Positions 6,767 through 8,158 of a stretch of DNA of 8,158 nt are shown here, in pieces. Within the stretch, counting starts at the first letter, position 1. Every line of letters begins with the position of its first letter. The notes beneath the pieces were generated by a model. That model was not told where the DNA came from. It did no database searches and was given only the letters and a program-made list of their open reading frames with translations. The DNA lies in contig JAFGFR010000203.1 of NCBI GenBank assembly GCA_016930955.1, positions 1-8,158 of the forward strand, in the 5' to 3' direction. A program made the position numbers and the translations under genes. This DNA comes from Victivallales bacterium. GTDB taxonomy: Bacteria > Verrucomicrobiota > Lentisphaeria > Victivallales > JAADHT01.

Positions 6767-8158
6767 ACAAGGCTGAAACAATGTACAACTGCGAGAATTC
6801 AACACCCGGTGCCTGCAGGGAGCTGCAGGTCGAGTTGCCCCCCGGATTCAGTGGACAGGATATCAGGGGACTGCTGGCAGAGAGACATCCCGGGAAGGAC
6901 CTCCAATTCGTAATCCTCAGGCAGAGCCTCGACTGCCGCAAGAAAAGACATCCGAGATGGGTACTCAATCTGGCAATATCTGAAGGCACTCCTTTATCGA
7001 GGTCTCGAATCTATCCCTCTCTGGAGATACCGAGGTCGAGAAAGAATAAAAAAGCCGTTGTCGTGGGTTGTGGGCCGGCGGGGTTCTTCGCGGCATTAGC
7101 AATGGCCTCCGCAGGACTCGATACCACAATTGTGGAGCAGGGTGCAAAAGTTGAGGCAAGGGCAAGGAAGATCAAGGCCTTCGAGTCTGGCGGCTCGTTC
7201 GACCCGAATGCGAACTACGCGTTCGGCGAGGGTGGTGCCGGCGCGTTCTCCGACGGCAAACTCACATCGAGGACAAAAAAAATCTCTCCCGAGCGAGAGT
7301 TCCTGCTGTCAACCCTCGTGGATGCCGGCGCGCCAGAGGAGATACTTCGCCTTGCTCACCCGCATATAGGAAGCAACATCCTCAGGAAGGTGATAGGGAA
7401 TTTACGTGCCAAATTCCTCGATCTGGGCGGGAACATTCTTTTTGATACGGTTTTCGAGGGTTTCTCCCATCGTTCCGGCCGTGCCGTCGAGGCCATCACG
7501 ACCGCCGGCGCCCTCCAGGCGGATGTCATCGTAATTGCCTGCGGCCTAAACTCCTACCAGACGTACAGGAAGCTTTTCTCGATCGGCATACCCTTCAGGG
7601 TCAAGCCATTCGCCATGGGTTTCCGCATCGAGCACCCGCAAAGCCTCATCAACAAGGCGCAGTGGGGGGCAGAGGAAATCCCCGGGCTGAAGGCCGCTGA
7701 ATACCGATTGGCGTTCAAGGCCGAAGGGCTTCTCCCGGTTTACACTTTCTGCATGTGCCCCGGAGGGCAGGTAGTCCCCGCCGCTCCGTCGCCAGATGTC
7801 AATATCGTCAACGGAATGAGCTCGTACGCAAGAGACGGCAAGTTCGCCAACGCAGGGATAGTCGCGGCTATGAATCCCGCCGTGCTCGCGGACTCGGGAA
7901 ATCCCTCTCCCGTTGATGCGCTGGATGCCCTGGAGAGATACGAGCGTGCTTTTTTCGAGCGCTCTCAGGGATTCGCCGCGCCATCCTGCACTGCGGGCGA
8001 CTTCCTCGAAAGGAGACACTCCGGCAAAGTGCCTGAAACCAGCTACCCGCTGGGGCTCCTGCTGGCACCGCTGTGGGATATGCTGCCACAACCTGTCACA
8101 AACTCCATTGCGGCCGCCATAAGCCGCTTCGACAAACAGTTGCGTGGCTTCGGCCAAG
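6763..8158 (+). CDS. FAD-dependent dehydrogenase, COG2509 type (3' end cut by window)
   Basis: An uninterrupted frame of 465 codons runs to the window edge. Residues ~1-95 are the small N-terminal domain typical of this family, with its RQSLDCRKK stretch (53-61). A Rossmann fold follows: AVVVGCGPAGFFAA (98-111) with the G102-x-G104-x2-G107 dinucleotide-binding motif, and E125 at the end of the second strand to hold the ribose of FAD. Family hallmarks then follow: NYAFGEGGAGAFSDGKLTSR (151-170), HPHIGSN (199-205), VIVIACGLNS (255-264), FAMGFRIEHP (283-292), CMCPGGQVVPA (330-340) and GMSSYARDGKFANA (351-364). Relatives are about 500-550 residues, so some 40-80 residues are missing at the right edge. 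The physiological substrate of the family is not established. The ATG overlaps the queA stop as ATGA (4 bp) without its own clear Shine-Dalgarno sequence, suggesting translation coupled to queA. A second ATG at 6781 is less likely. Confidence 0.9.
   Translation, partial: MNKAETMYNCENSTPGACRELQVELPPGFSGQDIRGLLAERHPGKDLQFVILRQSLDCRKKRHPRWVLNLAISEGTPLSRSRIYPSLEIPRSRKNKKAVVVGCGPAGFFAALAMASAGLDTTIVEQGAKVEARARKIKAFESGGSFDPNANYAFGEGGAGAFSDGKLTSRTKKISPEREFLLSTLVDAGAPEEILRLAHPHIGSNILRKVIGNLRAKFLDLGGNILFDTVFEGFSHRSGRAVEAITTAGALQADVIVIACGLNSYQTYRKLFSIGIPFRVKPFAMGFRIEHPQSLINKAQWGAEEIPGLKAAEYRLAFKAEGLLPVYTFCMCPGGQVVPAAPSPDVNIVNGMSSYARDGKFANAGIVAAMNPAVLADSGNPSPVDALDALERYERAFFERSQGFAAPSCTAGDFLERRHSGKVPETSYPLGLLLAPLWDMLPQPVTNSIAAAISRFDKQLRGFGQ

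Noticed and set aside
7546..8157. 203-codon open frame on the minus strand
   Set aside because: It is antisense to the FAD-dependent dehydrogenase, whose motifs are unmistakable; its translation is rich in Arg/Gly with no recognisable domain.

Overview
This is bacterial chromosomal DNA of moderately high GC, densely packed with genes, and probably from a Gram-negative anaerobe or environmental bacterium. A lipid II flippase-like (MurJ/MviN) protein beside a family 4 glycosyltransferase indicates an envelope-polysaccharide pathway. The GYF_2-RDD membrane protein and the YkgJ-type protein would fit a Planctomycetes-Verrucomicrobia-Chlamydiae/Lentisphaerota-like genome, but that placement is a guess from gene content and codon feel. 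No rRNA, tRNA, CRISPR array, transposase or phage gene was seen.

Layout. (1) Positions 1-261 look like a long imperfect palindrome with matching ends, resembling a MITE or a structured intergenic repeat. An open frame runs through it into the next gene. (2) Positions ~264-3116 (+) hold a two-gene operon: a GT4 glycosyltransferase followed after 3 bp by a divergent MurJ/MviN-family flippase. Together they suggest assembly and export of a lipid-linked glycan. (3) Positions 3140-5474 (-) hold a second two-gene unit, convergent with the first: a GYF_2-RDD membrane protein (upstream) and a YkgJ-type cysteine-cluster protein with a large unassigned C-terminal region (downstream). (4) Positions 5475-5674 form a ~200 bp divergent intergenic region that should carry promoters for both sides. 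(5) Positions 5675-8158 (+) hold queA (queuosine biosynthesis), overlapped by 4 bp (ATGA) by a COG2509-type FAD-dependent dehydrogenase gene that runs off the right edge.

The queA assignment is near certain and the FAD protein family is clear. The glycosyltransferase and the MurJ superfamily are solid at family level, but their substrates are not known. No convincing new multi-gene system was found. The strongest unexplained structure is the 261 bp palindromic element that appears to have replaced or extended the 5' end of the glycosyltransferase gene. Next come the flippase homologue that lacks most charged residues typical of MurJ, and the large C-terminal domain of the cysteine-cluster protein.
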